A stretch of 64,000 nucleotides of DNA. Origin: Pelagibacterium montanilacus (GTDB lineage: Bacteria > Pseudomonadota > Alphaproteobacteria > Rhizobiales > Devosiaceae). The position numbers and the translations under genes are program-made. Where the stretch lies: assembly GCF_003992665.1 (NCBI RefSeq), contig NZ_RZMX01000014.1, positions 124,001 through 188,000 on the forward strand, written 5' to 3'. Each line of letters opens with the position of its first letter. Position 1 is the stretch's first letter. Of the stretch, positions 1 through 8,579 are shown piece by piece. The notes below the pieces were generated by a model. It saw only the letters and a program-made list of their open reading frames with translations. It was not told the DNA's origin and did not search any database.

Positions 1-2
1 TC

Positions 3-350
3 GACTATGTGGACGGCCTTGGCCGGGACGCGATCGTCGCCCATGAGCAGGAGATCGCGGCCTATGCCACCGAGCGGCTCTCGGCGATCAACGCCCTGCG
101 CATCATCGGCAACGCACCGGGCAAGGGCGCGATCTTCTCGTTCGTGGTCGAAGGCGCTCACGCCCATGACGTGTCGACGCTGCTCGACCGCTACGGCATT
201 GCCGTGCGCGCCGGCACTCATTGCGCGATGCCTCTTCTCACACGATTTGGCGCAACCTCTACCTGCCGGGCCTCGTTCGCCCTATATAACGGGAAGGACG
301 ACGTTGATGCTCTCGTCGAGGGCATAGAAAAGGTCCAGAGCTTTTTTTGA
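3..350 (+). CDS. sufS: Cysteine desulfurase SufS, C-terminal fragment (5' end outside window)
   Basis: The reading frame is open from the first bases of the window and gives about 115 residues of the C-terminal domain of a group II cysteine desulfurase. This PLP enzyme takes sulfur from cysteine as a persulfide for Fe-S cluster assembly by the SUF system. The segment RAGTHCAMP carries the persulfide-forming cysteine in its usual R-x-G-x-H-C context near the C-terminus. An internal GTG at position 9 is not the real start, because the frame continues off the left edge. The next gene starts two bases after the stop and sufA follows, so this is the end of a suf operon. The N-terminal PLP-binding part cannot be seen. 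Confidence 0.93.
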   Translation, partial: DYVDGLGRDAIVAHEQEIAAYATERLSAINALRIIGNAPGKGAIFSFVVEGAHAHDVSTLLDRYGIAVRAGTHCAMPLLTRFGATSTCRASFALYNGKDDVDALVEGIEKVQSFF

Positions 351-351
351 G

Positions 352-756
352 ATGGAACAGATGAACGATACGCCAAGCAAGGACGATACCCCGGTCAATG
401 CCGATGGCGAAAAGCTCGTCGCGGCAGGCAGCCAGCTTCCCGCCGAGGAAGTGGAACGGATCACCGCCGATCTCGTCGCCGCGTTCAAGACGGTCTACGA
501 CCCCGAAATTCCCGTGGACATCTACGAGCTGGGGCTGATCTACAAGGTCGATCTGGACGACGACCGCAAGGTTACAATCGACATGACCCTCACCGCGCCG
601 GGCTGCCCGGTCGCAGGCGAGATGCCCGTCTGGGTGGAGAACGCGGCCCGCTCGGTCGAAGGCATTCAGGATGTGGACGTGAACATGGTGTTCGATCCTC
701 CCTGGGGGCCGGACCGCATGAGCGAGGAAGCTCAGGTGGCGCTCAACTGGTGGTGA
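352..756 (+). CDS. sufT: SUF system Fe-S assembly protein SufT (MIP18/DUF59 family)
   Basis: A 134-residue protein whose last 100 residues form a MIP18/DUF59 domain. The signatures DPEIPVDIYELG (residues 50-61) and TAPGCPVAGEMP (81-92, conserved Cys85) are clear. SufT proteins act in maturation of Fe-S proteins, probably helping to transfer or maintain clusters. The exact biochemical step is unsettled for the family. The ATG at 352 lies one base after the sufS stop, so translation is probably coupled. A second ATG at 361 (MNDTPSK) is an alternative start. The first 30 residues are polar and likely disordered. Confidence 0.9.
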   Translation: MEQMNDTPSKDDTPVNADGEKLVAAGSQLPAEEVERITADLVAAFKTVYDPEIPVDIYELGLIYKVDLDDDRKVTIDMTLTAPGCPVAGEMPVWVENAARSVEGIQDVDVNMVFDPPWGPDRMSEEAQVALNWW

Positions 757-851
757 TGGCCTGCGGGGTTTGACATTGGCTCCCTGGTTTACCACCTTGG
801 GTGCAATGGCATCGCGCGCAATACAGTTCGAATGAATGGATGGTGACTGAA

Positions 852-1247
852 ATGGCCCTTGCGATCATGTCGGTTTCCGAGACTGCGGCAAGCCGCATCC
901 GGGAGATGATCGAGGACAGCGAAAAGCCGGTGATCGGTGTGCGCGTCGGCGTGCGCAATGCCGGCTGTGCAGGCATGGCCTACACCCTCGACTACGTCGC
1001 CGAAGCCGTGGCCGGTGACGACCACGTGCAGGACAAGGGCGTGGACATCTGGGTGGAGCCCAAGGCCACGCTGTTCCTGCTCGGGACGGTAATGGACTAC
1101 GAGGAAACCAAGCTCAAATCCGGCTTCACCTTCAACAATCCCAATGAGGAGAGTGCCTGCGGCTGCGGCGAAAGCGTCCAGCTCAAGCCCGCAGACCTCG
1201 CTGAACTGGCGCGCGCGCGCTCTGGCGACAGCCACCCGGGGCTCTGA
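852..1247 (+). CDS. sufA: A-type iron-sulfur carrier SufA
   Basis: A 131-residue HesB/IscA-family carrier that accepts or delivers Fe-S clusters in the SUF pathway. The three invariant cysteines are present: Cys39 in NAGCAGM, and Cys103 and Cys105 in ACGCGES. The chosen ATG has GGTGA five bases upstream and gives the usual N-terminus. In-frame starts also exist at 840 (ATG), 843 (GTG) and 801, so the true start is uncertain by a few residues. It lies 95 bases after sufT and closes the suf operon, followed by an intrinsic terminator. A second A-type carrier (ErpA type) is encoded at 29174-29524. Confidence 0.9.
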   Translation: MALAIMSVSETAASRIREMIEDSEKPVIGVRVGVRNAGCAGMAYTLDYVAEAVAGDDHVQDKGVDIWVEPKATLFLLGTVMDYEETKLKSGFTFNNPNEESACGCGESVQLKPADLAELARARSGDSHPGL

Positions 1248-1274
1248 GTTTCGAACTCTGCTAAACGGAAAATG

Positions 1275-1297
1275 GGGCGGCGGGAGCCGGCCTTTTT
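1275..1297 (+). terminator. Intrinsic terminator after sufA
   Basis: The arms GG-G-CGGC and GCCG-G-CC pair with one G-G mismatch around a GGGA loop and are followed by five T residues (1293-1297). It sits 28 bases after the sufA stop, in the convergent gap before the diguanylate cyclase gene. Confidence 0.7.
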
Positions 1298-1365
1298 CAC
1301 TCCGGTGCCTTGAGAAGGGCGTGCGCTCATGAAGCGGAAGAATAGGTCCGCTTATTGTGCGGTCA

Positions 1366-2427
1366 CTACGACGCGATGGGTGCGTCAGTGGCCGATGTCT
1401 CGCAGACCACCCTGTTCCGGCCACCGGATTTGGCGGCATAAAGGCACTTGTCGGCGCGCTCGATCAGCGCGGAGGCTGATTCCGGCGCGCCGCGCCACTG
1501 GGCGACTCCCAGCGAGAGTGTGATCCGCCCGAGCTTTTCGTTGGTGGAGCGCTTGAGCAGTTCCTTGGACTGGACAGCCTGCCGGATGTGCTCTGCCACG
1601 GTCAATGCACCGGACAGTTCGGTCTCGGGCAGAATGGCCACGAATTCCTCACCGCCGAATCGGGCGGCCATGTCACGTCCGCGGATATTGGCCTTGACCA
1701 CCTGTGCCACCAGCCTGAGCACCTGATCGCCGGTCAGGTGCCCATAGGTGTCGTTGAAGGCCTTGAAGCGGTCTATGTCCATGACCAGCAGGCATAGGGG
1801 CGCGCGGGTCTCGCCTGCCTTTTCCATCTCCAGCGCAAGCTGTTCATCGAAACCCTTGCGGTTGGCGATCTTGGTCAGCGGATCGATCATCGCTTCGCGG
1901 CGCACCTTGGCCAGATCGCTCTGCAGGACGGCAAGATCACCCTTGGTGTTGGCAAGCTGGCTTTCGAGCTTGCGATTCATGTCCTGCATGCGCCGCGTCT
2001 CTTTGAGGAGCCGCGTGGAGAGGGCCTGGAGCGCCTGATCGTCGATACTGCCTTCAAGATCGCCCGAAGCCTGCAGCAGCGATCCCGAGTAGGAGTTCGC
2101 GGTCGCCATCGCAAGGTCGATGCTGGCATTCACGTTGGAAATGGTGCTGTTCATGACCTCGGAGAGGTCGCGAAGTTTTTCGTCGAGATTGGTGACTTCG
2201 AGAAAGCGTTCGCACAGCTCTGAAGCCTCATCGTCGCCGATCTGACCATTCGCGGTCAGCAACTCGTTGATCTGGGCGTTGAGCTCAGGCGTCGCGCCGG
2301 TCGCGTAGATGTAAAAGAGTTCGTAATAGACTGGATGGGCAGGAAGATTGGCGCGCTTGAGCATGCTGAGCGCAGCATTTGCAAATTCCGAAGCGCGATC
2401 AAAATCAAGTTTGGTCACGTTTGCCAA
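1366..2427 (-). CDS. Diguanylate cyclase with GGEEF active site
   Basis: A 353-residue soluble protein that should make cyclic di-GMP from GTP. The C-terminal half is a GGDEF domain with the active-site motif GGEEF at residues 258-262. An RxxD product-inhibition site (RGRD, 249-252) lies exactly five residues before it, so allosteric feedback by c-di-GMP is expected. Residues 1-165 form a helical region with a predicted coiled coil around 140-175. Similar N-termini are common in Hyphomicrobiales diguanylate cyclases, but I cannot name their signal. There are no membrane segments. The start is TTG at 2427 or GTG at 2418 (three residues shorter); neither has a strong Shine-Dalgarno. It stands alone, 166 bases downstream of the helicase gene on the same strand. 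Confidence 0.9.
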   Translation of the reverse strand: MANVTKLDFDRASEFANAALSMLKRANLPAHPVYYELFYIYATGATPELNAQINELLTANGQIGDDEASELCERFLEVTNLDEKLRDLSEVMNSTISNVNASIDLAMATANSYSGSLLQASGDLEGSIDDQALQALSTRLLKETRRMQDMNRKLESQLANTKGDLAVLQSDLAKVRREAMIDPLTKIANRKGFDEQLALEMEKAGETRAPLCLLVMDIDRFKAFNDTYGHLTGDQVLRLVAQVVKANIRGRDMAARFGGEEFVAILPETELSGALTVAEHIRQAVQSKELLKRSTNEKLGRITLSLGVAQWRGAPESASALIERADKCLYAAKSGGRNRVVCETSATDAPIAS

Positions 2428-2538
2428 CCGTCACTATACATATGGCTTTGGACGTCATCCGAACGTTAGGAACAGATGCAGTCAAATGATTCTGCTTTAA
2501 CTATAGAGGAAGTGCTAGACTTGGCCCAAGCGAATGTC

Positions 2539-2558
2539 CAGCCCCCATGGTGGGGGCT
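2539..2558 (-). terminator. Hairpin downstream of the RNA helicase gene
   Basis: A perfect 9-bp inverted repeat (CAGCCCCCA / TGGGGGCTG) with a 3-base loop lies 36 bases after the helicase stop. No T run follows on the minus strand, so it is a stem-loop that may stop transcription or protect the 3' end, not a canonical intrinsic terminator. Confidence 0.45.
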
Positions 2559-2593
2559 GTTCATAAGTGGCGCTGGGAGCTAGCTTCACGAAT

Positions 2594-4033
2594 TCAGGAG
2601 GCCTGCCGACCTGTGGAGCGAAGCAGGAAAGCGGGCACATGGGCGCCGGGGCCGAAGGACGACGGACCGTCGTCAGCCTGTTCCTGACGCTGGCGCTGCT
2701 TGCGCGTATTCTGGTTGGCGGGCGGGGTTTCCGCCTGCGGTGGTGCCTCGGCGACGGGAGCAGGGGCCGCAGCTGCAGCCTGCTGCTGCCGCGGGCTGGC
2801 TTCCGAGCGCCGCCCGCGTCCCCGGCTGCGGGTGCTCTTCTTGCGCTCTTCCGGAGCCGTCTCGCCCTCGCTGCGTTCTGCAGCAGGGGCATCCTGGAAC
2901 GCCGGAGCCGCACCGGCCCAGTCGATGGGGCGCTGAATGAGCTTGACGATGGCGTCGACATACTTGCCCTCGGAGGGGACGACGAGCGTGATCGCGGAAC
3001 CTGACCGGCCGGCGCGGCCCGTCCGACCGATCCGGTGGACGTAGTCCTCGGCATGGGTTGGCACGTCGAAATTGTAGACGTGGCTGACGGCGGGAATGTC
3101 CAGACCGCGTGCGGCGACGTCCGAGGCCACGAGGATCGCCAGCGATCCGGTCCGGAAACGATCGAGCGTATCCATACGGCTCTTCTGGTCCATGTCCCCG
3201 TGCAGCGCGCCCGCATTGAACCCGTGCCGCTCGAGCGAGCGGGCGACCGTCGCCACGTCGCGCTTGCGGTTGCAGAACACGATTGCGTTCTGCAATTCCT
3301 TGGCCGCGCGGATCTGGTCACGCAGGGCAGCCCGCTTTTCCTTGGGCGTGGCGCCAACCTTGAGCAGCTTCTGGTCGATGTTGTCGGCGGTCGAGTTCTG
3401 CCGCGCCACTTCGACCTGCACAGGATCGCGCAGGAAGCGTTCGGTCAGCTTGCGGATTTCCGGCGGCATGGTCGCCGAGAAGAACAGCGTCTGGCGGCGG
3501 GCGGGAAGAAGGCTGCAAATCCGCTCGATATCGGGGATGAAGCCCATGTCCAGCATGCGGTCGGCTTCGTCGATCACGAGGATGTCGACGCCGGTGAGCA
3601 GCAGCCTGCCGCGCTCGAAATGATCGAGCATGCGACCGGGCGTGGCGATAAGAACGTCCGCGCCGCGGTCGAGCTTCTTGTTCTGCTCTTCGAACGATAC
3701 GCCGCCGATGAGCAAAGCGACCGTCAGCCGGTGGTTCTTGCCGTATTTCTCGAAATTCTCGTGCACCTGGGCCGCGAGTTCGCGTGTGGGCTCGAGGATC
3801 AGCGTGCGCGGCATACGAGCGCGCGCGCGGCCTTTCTCGAGCAGGGTGAGCATGGGCAGGACGAACGATGCCGTCTTTCCTGTCCCAGTCTGGGCGATGC
3901 CGATAAGGTCCTGCTTTTGCAGCACGTGCGGAATGGCCTGCGCCTGAATTTCGGTCGGCTGTGTATAGCCGGCCGCCGTTACTGCGTCCGTGACCTTGTC
4001 GCCGAGTCCGAGCTCAGAGAATTGAACTGTCAA
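2594..4033 (-). CDS. DEAD-box RNA helicase, RhlE type
   Basis: A 479-residue ATP-dependent RNA helicase. Visible motifs are Walker A AQTGTGKT (47-54), DEAD (155-158), SAT (186-188) and the motif VI region HRIGRTGR (333-340). The two RecA-like domains span about residues 1-365. The tail (about 375-479) is rich in Ala, Gln, Pro, Arg and Lys and probably binds RNA, as in RhlE-type enzymes that act in ribosome assembly and mRNA turnover at low temperature. The start is TTG at 4033: an in-frame TAA lies 18 bases upstream, and GGTGG is the only Shine-Dalgarno candidate. The C-terminal codons are as GC-rich as the rest. The exact paralogue group is not certain from sequence alone. Confidence 0.92.
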   Translation of the reverse strand: MTVQFSELGLGDKVTDAVTAAGYTQPTEIQAQAIPHVLQKQDLIGIAQTGTGKTASFVLPMLTLLEKGRARARMPRTLILEPTRELAAQVHENFEKYGKNHRLTVALLIGGVSFEEQNKKLDRGADVLIATPGRMLDHFERGRLLLTGVDILVIDEADRMLDMGFIPDIERICSLLPARRQTLFFSATMPPEIRKLTERFLRDPVQVEVARQNSTADNIDQKLLKVGATPKEKRAALRDQIRAAKELQNAIVFCNRKRDVATVARSLERHGFNAGALHGDMDQKSRMDTLDRFRTGSLAILVASDVAARGLDIPAVSHVYNFDVPTHAEDYVHRIGRTGRAGRSGSAITLVVPSEGKYVDAIVKLIQRPIDWAGAAPAFQDAPAAERSEGETAPEERKKSTRSRGRGRRSEASPRQQQAAAAAPAPVAEAPPQAETPPANQNTRKQRQRQEQADDGPSSFGPGAHVPAFLLRSTGRQAS

Positions 4034-4334
4034 ATTGGATATCCACCATTAGTCTTTTGTCAGTACGGCAGCGAAACAGTCGGGAGCACTCTTGCCCGAC
4101 ACCGCCTGGAATGTTCTGCTCCGGAGGTATCGATCCTGGGGAGCTCTGCATGAGCAATAATCCCCGGAGCACCGATAACGTCACCGGAGTCAATGGCCTC
4201 TGACGCTGCGGACCATAGCGCAGCATGGCCGCGAGTCAACGAGATTTGCCCGGAATGGCTGCATGAGTAAACAAATCGGGTCGATTTGTTCGCTATATGC
4301 AACCTTTGTTGTATTTGATTGCCGTCACCGACCG
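4034..4334. other. Intergenic region between helicase and parE
   Basis: About 300 bases with no credible gene; the open frames here have no ribosome binding sites or family-like sequence. It holds the helicase promoter. At 4270-4290 there is a perfect 9-bp inverted repeat, AACAAATCG / CGATTTGTT, with a GGT loop, 45 bases after the parE stop. It could be a weak parE terminator or a regulator site; nothing else stands out. Confidence 0.4.
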
Positions 4335-6362
4335 CTAAACGTCCACGTCTGTGACGAATTCGGCATGTTCCTGAATGAAGGCGAACCGCGCTTCGGGCTT
4401 GTTGCCCATCAGCCTGTCGACTGTGCTGGTCGTGTCGCCCCGCTCGGTCACCACCCGCACCTGGAGCAGCGTACGGCTCTTGGTGCTCATGGTGGTTTCC
4501 TTGAGATGGGCGTGCGGCATTTCCCCCAGGCCTTTGAAGCGCGTCACCTCGACCTTGCCCCGGCCCGTGAACTCGGATTCCATCAGCGCGATCCGATGGC
4601 GCTCGTCCATGGCATAGACCGTCTTGTCGCCTTGCGTGATCCGGTAGAGCGGGGGCAGGGCGAGATAGAGGTGCCCGCCCTCGATCAGTTGCGGCAGCTC
4701 CTGGAAAAAGAACGTCATGAGCAGCGACGCGATGTGCGCGCCGTCCACGTCCGCGTCGGTCATGATGATGATCTTGTCGTAGCGCAGGTCCTCCTCGCGA
4801 TACCGGTCGCGCGTCCCGCAGCCTAGTGCCTGCAGCAGATCGGCGATTTGCTGGTTGGCTGCCAGCTTGTCGCGGCTCGCTCCAGCCACGTTGAGGACCT
4901 TGCCCCGCAGCGGCAGCACGGCCTGGCTGGCCCGATCGCGGGCCTGCTTGGCGCTTCCGCCCGCGCTGTCGCCCTCCACGATGAAGATCTCGGCGCCCTG
5001 GGCGGCGGACTGGGTGCAGTCGGCCAGCTTGCCGGGCAGCCTGAGCTTGCGCGTGGCCGACTTGCGGTCGATTTCCTTTTCCTTGCGCCGACGAAGCCGC
5101 TCCTCTGCGCGGTCGACGGTCCAGTCCAGAAGGCGCGTCGCCTGTGCCGGCGCTGCCGTCAGCCAATGGTCGAAAGCATCCCTTATGGCGGTATCGACGA
5201 TCCGACTGGCTTCCGAGGACGCCAGCTTGTCCTTGGTCTGGCCCACGAATTCGGGCTCGCGCACGAACACCGAGAGCATGGCGCCGCACTGGCCCAGCAC
5301 ATCCTCGGACGTGATGATCGAGGCGCGCTTGTTGCCGGTCATCTCCGCGTAGTTCTTGAGCCCGCGCAGGAGCGCTGTGCGCAGCCCGGATTCATGGGTG
5401 CCCCCGTCCGGGGTCGGAACCGTGTTGCAGTAGGACGAGGTGAAGCTGTCGCCCAGATACCAGGAGATCGCCCATTCCACCCCGCCATGGCCGCCCGGCT
5501 TGCCGGTCTTGCCCGAGAAGATGTCCTCGACGATGCGCGTCTTGCCCTCGATGCGACGGGTGAGGAAGTCACGCAGCCCGCCGGGGAAGTGGAATGTGGC
5601 TTTGGCCGGGACGCTGTCCCCGGCAAGGGCCTCGTCGCACGACCAGCGCAGCTCCACGCCGCCGAACAGATAGGCCTTGGCGCGCGTCATGCGGAAGAGC
5701 CGGTCGGGGCTGAACCTGAGCTGGTTGCCGAAGATCTGCGGGTCGGGATGGAACCGGATCGAGGTGCCCCGGCGATTGTTGACCCGCCCCTGGTTCTCGA
5801 GCACCGTTGTGGCCTTGCCGCGCGAATAGTTCTGACGATAGAGCGTCTGCTCTCGGGCCACTTCGACGATCAGATCGTCCGAGAGCGCGTTCACCACCGA
5901 TATGCCCACCCCGTGCAGGCCGCCCGACGTTTCGTAGGCCTTGGAGTCGAATTTTCCGCCCGCATGGAGCGTGGTCATGATCACTTCGAGCGCAGAAAGC
6001 TGGGGCGCCTTGGGGTGGCTGTCTACCGGTATGCCGCGCCCGTTGTCGATAACGGTCACATAGCCGTCCGCCGACAGGTGCACCTCGATCCGCGAGGCGT
6101 GGCCGGCTATCGCCTCGTCCATCGAGTTGTCGATGACCTCCGCGAACAAATGGTGCAGGGCATTGATGTCGGTGCCCCCGATATACATGCCCGGGCGCCT
6201 GCGGACCGGCTCGAGCCCTTCGAGCACCTCGATGTCCGCCGCCGAATAGGAGTCGACCGAACCCGTACGTTCCCGGCTCACAGGAGCGTCGGGTTCGCGC
6301 TTGCGGGGAGCAGGGTCCGCCGGGGGAGGGGATGCACCGAAGAGATCGTTACTTGCTGCCAT
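4335..6362 (-). CDS. parE: DNA topoisomerase IV subunit B (ParE)
   Basis: A 675-residue type IIA topoisomerase ATPase subunit. With ParC it decatenates daughter chromosomes after replication. The GHKL ATPase motif DNGRGIP is at 106-112, and GGLHGVG at 147-153 forms the ATP lid. The TOPRIM motifs EGDSAGG (463-469) and DADVDG (536-541) bind Mg2+ and help cleave DNA. The length and the lack of a long C-terminal insert favour ParE over GyrB. The first 40 residues, with LFGASPPP, are polar, as in other alphaproteobacterial ParE proteins. The gene is transcribed alone on the minus strand; parC is not in the window. Confidence 0.93.
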   Translation of the reverse strand: MAASNDLFGASPPPADPAPRKREPDAPVSRERTGSVDSYSAADIEVLEGLEPVRRRPGMYIGGTDINALHHLFAEVIDNSMDEAIAGHASRIEVHLSADGYVTVIDNGRGIPVDSHPKAPQLSALEVIMTTLHAGGKFDSKAYETSGGLHGVGISVVNALSDDLIVEVAREQTLYRQNYSRGKATTVLENQGRVNNRRGTSIRFHPDPQIFGNQLRFSPDRLFRMTRAKAYLFGGVELRWSCDEALAGDSVPAKATFHFPGGLRDFLTRRIEGKTRIVEDIFSGKTGKPGGHGGVEWAISWYLGDSFTSSYCNTVPTPDGGTHESGLRTALLRGLKNYAEMTGNKRASIITSEDVLGQCGAMLSVFVREPEFVGQTKDKLASSEASRIVDTAIRDAFDHWLTAAPAQATRLLDWTVDRAEERLRRRKEKEIDRKSATRKLRLPGKLADCTQSAAQGAEIFIVEGDSAGGSAKQARDRASQAVLPLRGKVLNVAGASRDKLAANQQIADLLQALGCGTRDRYREEDLRYDKIIIMTDADVDGAHIASLLMTFFFQELPQLIEGGHLYLALPPLYRITQGDKTVYAMDERHRIALMESEFTGRGKVEVTRFKGLGEMPHAHLKETTMSTKSRTLLQVRVVTERGDTTSTVDRLMGNKPEARFAFIQEHAEFVTDVDV

Positions 6363-6633
6363 GAATTTTCGCCGGAGCTCCTCTCCGAATCACGTGCCGG
6401 GAATGGATATCATAGGGGAGGGCCAGATGAGCAAACACCACAGAAAGCAGGGCTCTTCAAGCCTTGCTGCGTAGACGTGGCGCAAGATGCGGTCTCGGGC
6501 AATCCCGTGTTGGGACACCTCGCCCCTCAAGATTGTGGCCAATGTTCAGCATTGGTTTGCATCTCATCAGCACTTTCTTAAGCACGTTCCACTACAACAG
6601 CATGCATACGGTCGAGTTGTCTGGAGTTGCCGT

Positions 6634-6804
6634 ATGGGAGCCAAACCCCGCCGGAGTATTGCGTATTACCGGGCCGGGGTTCTGCTCGAAGCCTATTGGC
6701 GGGTGCGAGCCGGATTTTCAGGTATTGCGTACCGGCTCGCCCGCCTCTCGCTTCCCCGCGCCGCCGTCACCATGGGCGCCGTGCTTGCATTCTACCTCAT
6801 TTGA
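6634..6804 (+). CDS. Possible small protein with hydrophobic C-terminus
   Basis: A 56-residue frame (starting MGAKPRRSIAYYRAG, ending AVLAFYLI) in an otherwise gene-free stretch. A good Shine-Dalgarno, GGAG, lies seven bases before the ATG. The N-terminus is basic and the last 14 residues are hydrophobic, so the product could be membrane-associated. Third codon positions are mostly G or C toward the end. I do not recognise a family. It ends 66 bases before the sulfotransferase gene. It could be a chance frame, because the GC-rich DNA produces many of these. Confidence 0.35.
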   Translation: MGAKPRRSIAYYRAGVLLEAYWRVRAGFSGIAYRLARLSLPRAAVTMGAVLAFYLI

Positions 6805-6870
6805 TCGCGCTGTTGCGCGCGGCTGACCGGACGGATAGACAAGGCAAAACCCGGTTCGAGGAGCCTTTTC

Positions 6871-7785
6871 GTGTCCGACGCGCAGCCCAAGCCCATCCGT
6901 CCCCTTTATTTCGTCGCCTCTTACCCGCGCTCGGGTTCCAACTGGGTGCGTTCGGTCATCTATCTGCTGGCGGTTCTCGCCCAGCCCGGTGCGCCCAAGA
7001 AGATCGATCTGCGCAATATCGACAACGTCATCCCTTGGGACATCCATCACACGCTCTACAACAAGGCGACCGGGCGTGATCCCGAAAAGATGGGCGAGGT
7101 CGAAATCGCCGCCGCGCGCGCCGAGGTCCATCATCTTCTCGCCACCGACTTCCCGGGTCTGCCTGTCGTGCGCACCCACGCCCTGCGCGGCACGTTCCAC
7201 GGTCACCCCACGATCAACTCCAAAGTGACGCGCGGGGCGGTCTATATCGTGCGCAACCCGCTCGATGTCGCCGCCGAGCTGACCGTGGAGACCGGCGCCA
7301 AGCCGCTTCAGATCATCCAGGCCATGATGACCCGTAACCGGCGGATCAAGCCCGCAGAGCGCACCGTGATAGAGCCCCAGGGCTCATGGACCCAGAACGT
7401 CGCGAGCTGGACGCTGTCCAAGCAGAAGGAAATCCTCGTTCTCAAATACGAGGACATCGTCAAGAATCCCCGTCACCAGTTCCGCAAGCTGGCCGACCAC
7501 ATGCGCCTGCCGGCCACCGACGATGCGATCAAGACCGCCAGCGAGATGGTGCAGGCCCAGCGCAAGGGGGAGGGCCGGCCCGGCCGGGACCTCGACTACC
7601 GCAAGACCCTGCAGCCCATCCACGCCCGGGCGGTGATCGAGGGTCATGCCATCGAGATGGATCGCCATGGCTATCTCACCGATCGCGCGCTGGAATATGC
7701 GGGGCTTGATCGTGCCACGGCGCTCCGGATCGCAGAGCGCTACACGCCCCTGCGAGTCGGCGACGTCCCGGCGCAGAGCAACTAG
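6871..7785 (+). CDS. Sulfotransferase family protein
   Basis: A 304-residue cytoplasmic protein of the PAPS-dependent sulfotransferase superfamily. YPRSGSNW (18-25) matches the 5'-phosphosulfate loop and RNPLDV (128-133) the 3'-phosphate-binding site of PAPS. The later LVLKYEDI segment is also family-typical. It should transfer a sulfuryl group from PAPS to a hydroxyl or amine; the substrate cannot be told. The GTG start is preceded by GAGGAG at good distance. No partner glycosyltransferase or PAPS synthesis gene is adjacent, so this may be a stand-alone modifier of a lipid or saccharide. Confidence 0.85.
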   Translation: MSDAQPKPIRPLYFVASYPRSGSNWVRSVIYLLAVLAQPGAPKKIDLRNIDNVIPWDIHHTLYNKATGRDPEKMGEVEIAAARAEVHHLLATDFPGLPVVRTHALRGTFHGHPTINSKVTRGAVYIVRNPLDVAAELTVETGAKPLQIIQAMMTRNRRIKPAERTVIEPQGSWTQNVASWTLSKQKEILVLKYEDIVKNPRHQFRKLADHMRLPATDDAIKTASEMVQAQRKGEGRPGRDLDYRKTLQPIHARAVIEGHAIEMDRHGYLTDRALEYAGLDRATALRIAERYTPLRVGDVPAQSN

Positions 7786-8118
7786 GCACTGTCGCCAAAA
7801 GGAATTGAGCGACCCAGCCGACAAGTGCTGGCATGTTTATTGGCTTGGAAGGCTTCCCAATCTGAAGGTTCGGTTGCCGAAGCCAACCGGCGCCTGGCTG
7901 GCGATCCGGGTCCGCCACGGCATGGCGCGGGTCTAGATCTGGCCCAGGCTGAGCGGCAAGACGATTCTTGGGGCTTTCGTCTGCCGTCTGTAGTATCTGG
8001 AGGACGGCGTGGATGCCAATTACGGGATCCATGTAAGCACCAGTAGTTCCCCGCCTTGATAGACTGGGAAAGCGAAATGTGATGTGTGACCGTGGCATTG
8101 GAGGACGAAGTAATCGAT
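7786..8118. other. Gene-free region with a possible insertion-sequence end relic
   Basis: About 330 bases without a convincing gene; the short frames on both strands have no start signals or recognisable sequence. Directly after the sulfotransferase stop is GGCACTGTCGCCAAAA, which resembles the GGCACTGT-type terminal repeat of IS6-family elements. No matching right end and no transposase remnant could be recognised. Confidence 0.25.
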
Positions 8119-8478
8119 ATGCGAAAGAGAGTGTTTTCAGTTAGATCGGCAGTTGCCGTCTTTGCCATTCTGGGCCTGACATGCACGGCCGCGCCGGCCG
8201 ACGAGTATGACGATGCCCTGCGATGTCTGCTCCTGATTGAGTTCGCCAAAAGGGATTACGCGCAGGGAAACGTCGATACGCTGCGTGATGCTGGCAATTT
8301 CTACATTGCCGAGACCGACCGGACGCGACCGCCCGAACTTACCGACCAACAAAAACTGGATCGGTTCAACTCCGTCCGAGAAGCCATCTTCGAAGAAGGC
8401 GGTTTGAGCGACGAGGCCAATCAGGTCACCGCCAAGGCATGTACGGAGCGCGTTGGCCTGGAACTTATCCTAGAATAG
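8119..8478 (+). CDS. Small secreted protein of unknown function
   Basis: A 119-residue protein with a clear signal peptide: MRKR, then a hydrophobic core to about residue 24, then a likely cleavage after APA or APAD, leaving a mature protein of about 92 residues in the periplasm. The mature part has two cysteines (in ALRCLLL and AKACTER) that could form one disulfide. It is otherwise charged and helical in character. The start at 8119 is chosen because the signal peptide begins there; GGAGG lies 13 bases upstream. An upstream GTG at 8086 would only add a polar leader. I do not recognise the family. It converges on the next gene with a strong hairpin between. Confidence 0.7.
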   Translation: MRKRVFSVRSAVAVFAILGLTCTAAPADEYDDALRCLLLIEFAKRDYAQGNVDTLRDAGNFYIAETDRTRPPELTDQQKLDRFNSVREAIFEEGGLSDEANQVTAKACTERVGLELILE

Positions 8479-8539
8479 ATCCTGCTGACGCCTAGCAAGA
8501 GCCGGGCGGCTCTCGCTTGATGTGCTGTAGCCTGGGCGA

Positions 8540-8572
8540 GACACGATGGCGGCGATTAGCCGCCATCGTGTC
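8540..8572. terminator. Perfect 14-bp hairpin between convergent small genes
   Basis: GACACGATGGCGGC and its exact reverse complement flank a GATTA loop. It lies between the stop codons of the secreted protein (8478) and the basic protein (8580). There is no T run on either strand, so it is a very stable stem-loop, probably a bidirectional terminator or mRNA 3' end structure. Confidence 0.55.
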
Positions 8573-8579
8573 CGAAATC

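Noticed and set aside
4848-6581. A 577-codon open frame antisense to parE
   Set aside because: Shadow frame covering the complete ParE motifs on the other strand.
6363-6633. Frames upstream of the possible small protein at 6634
   Set aside because: They start without signals, and the preferred ATG with GGAG is at 6634.
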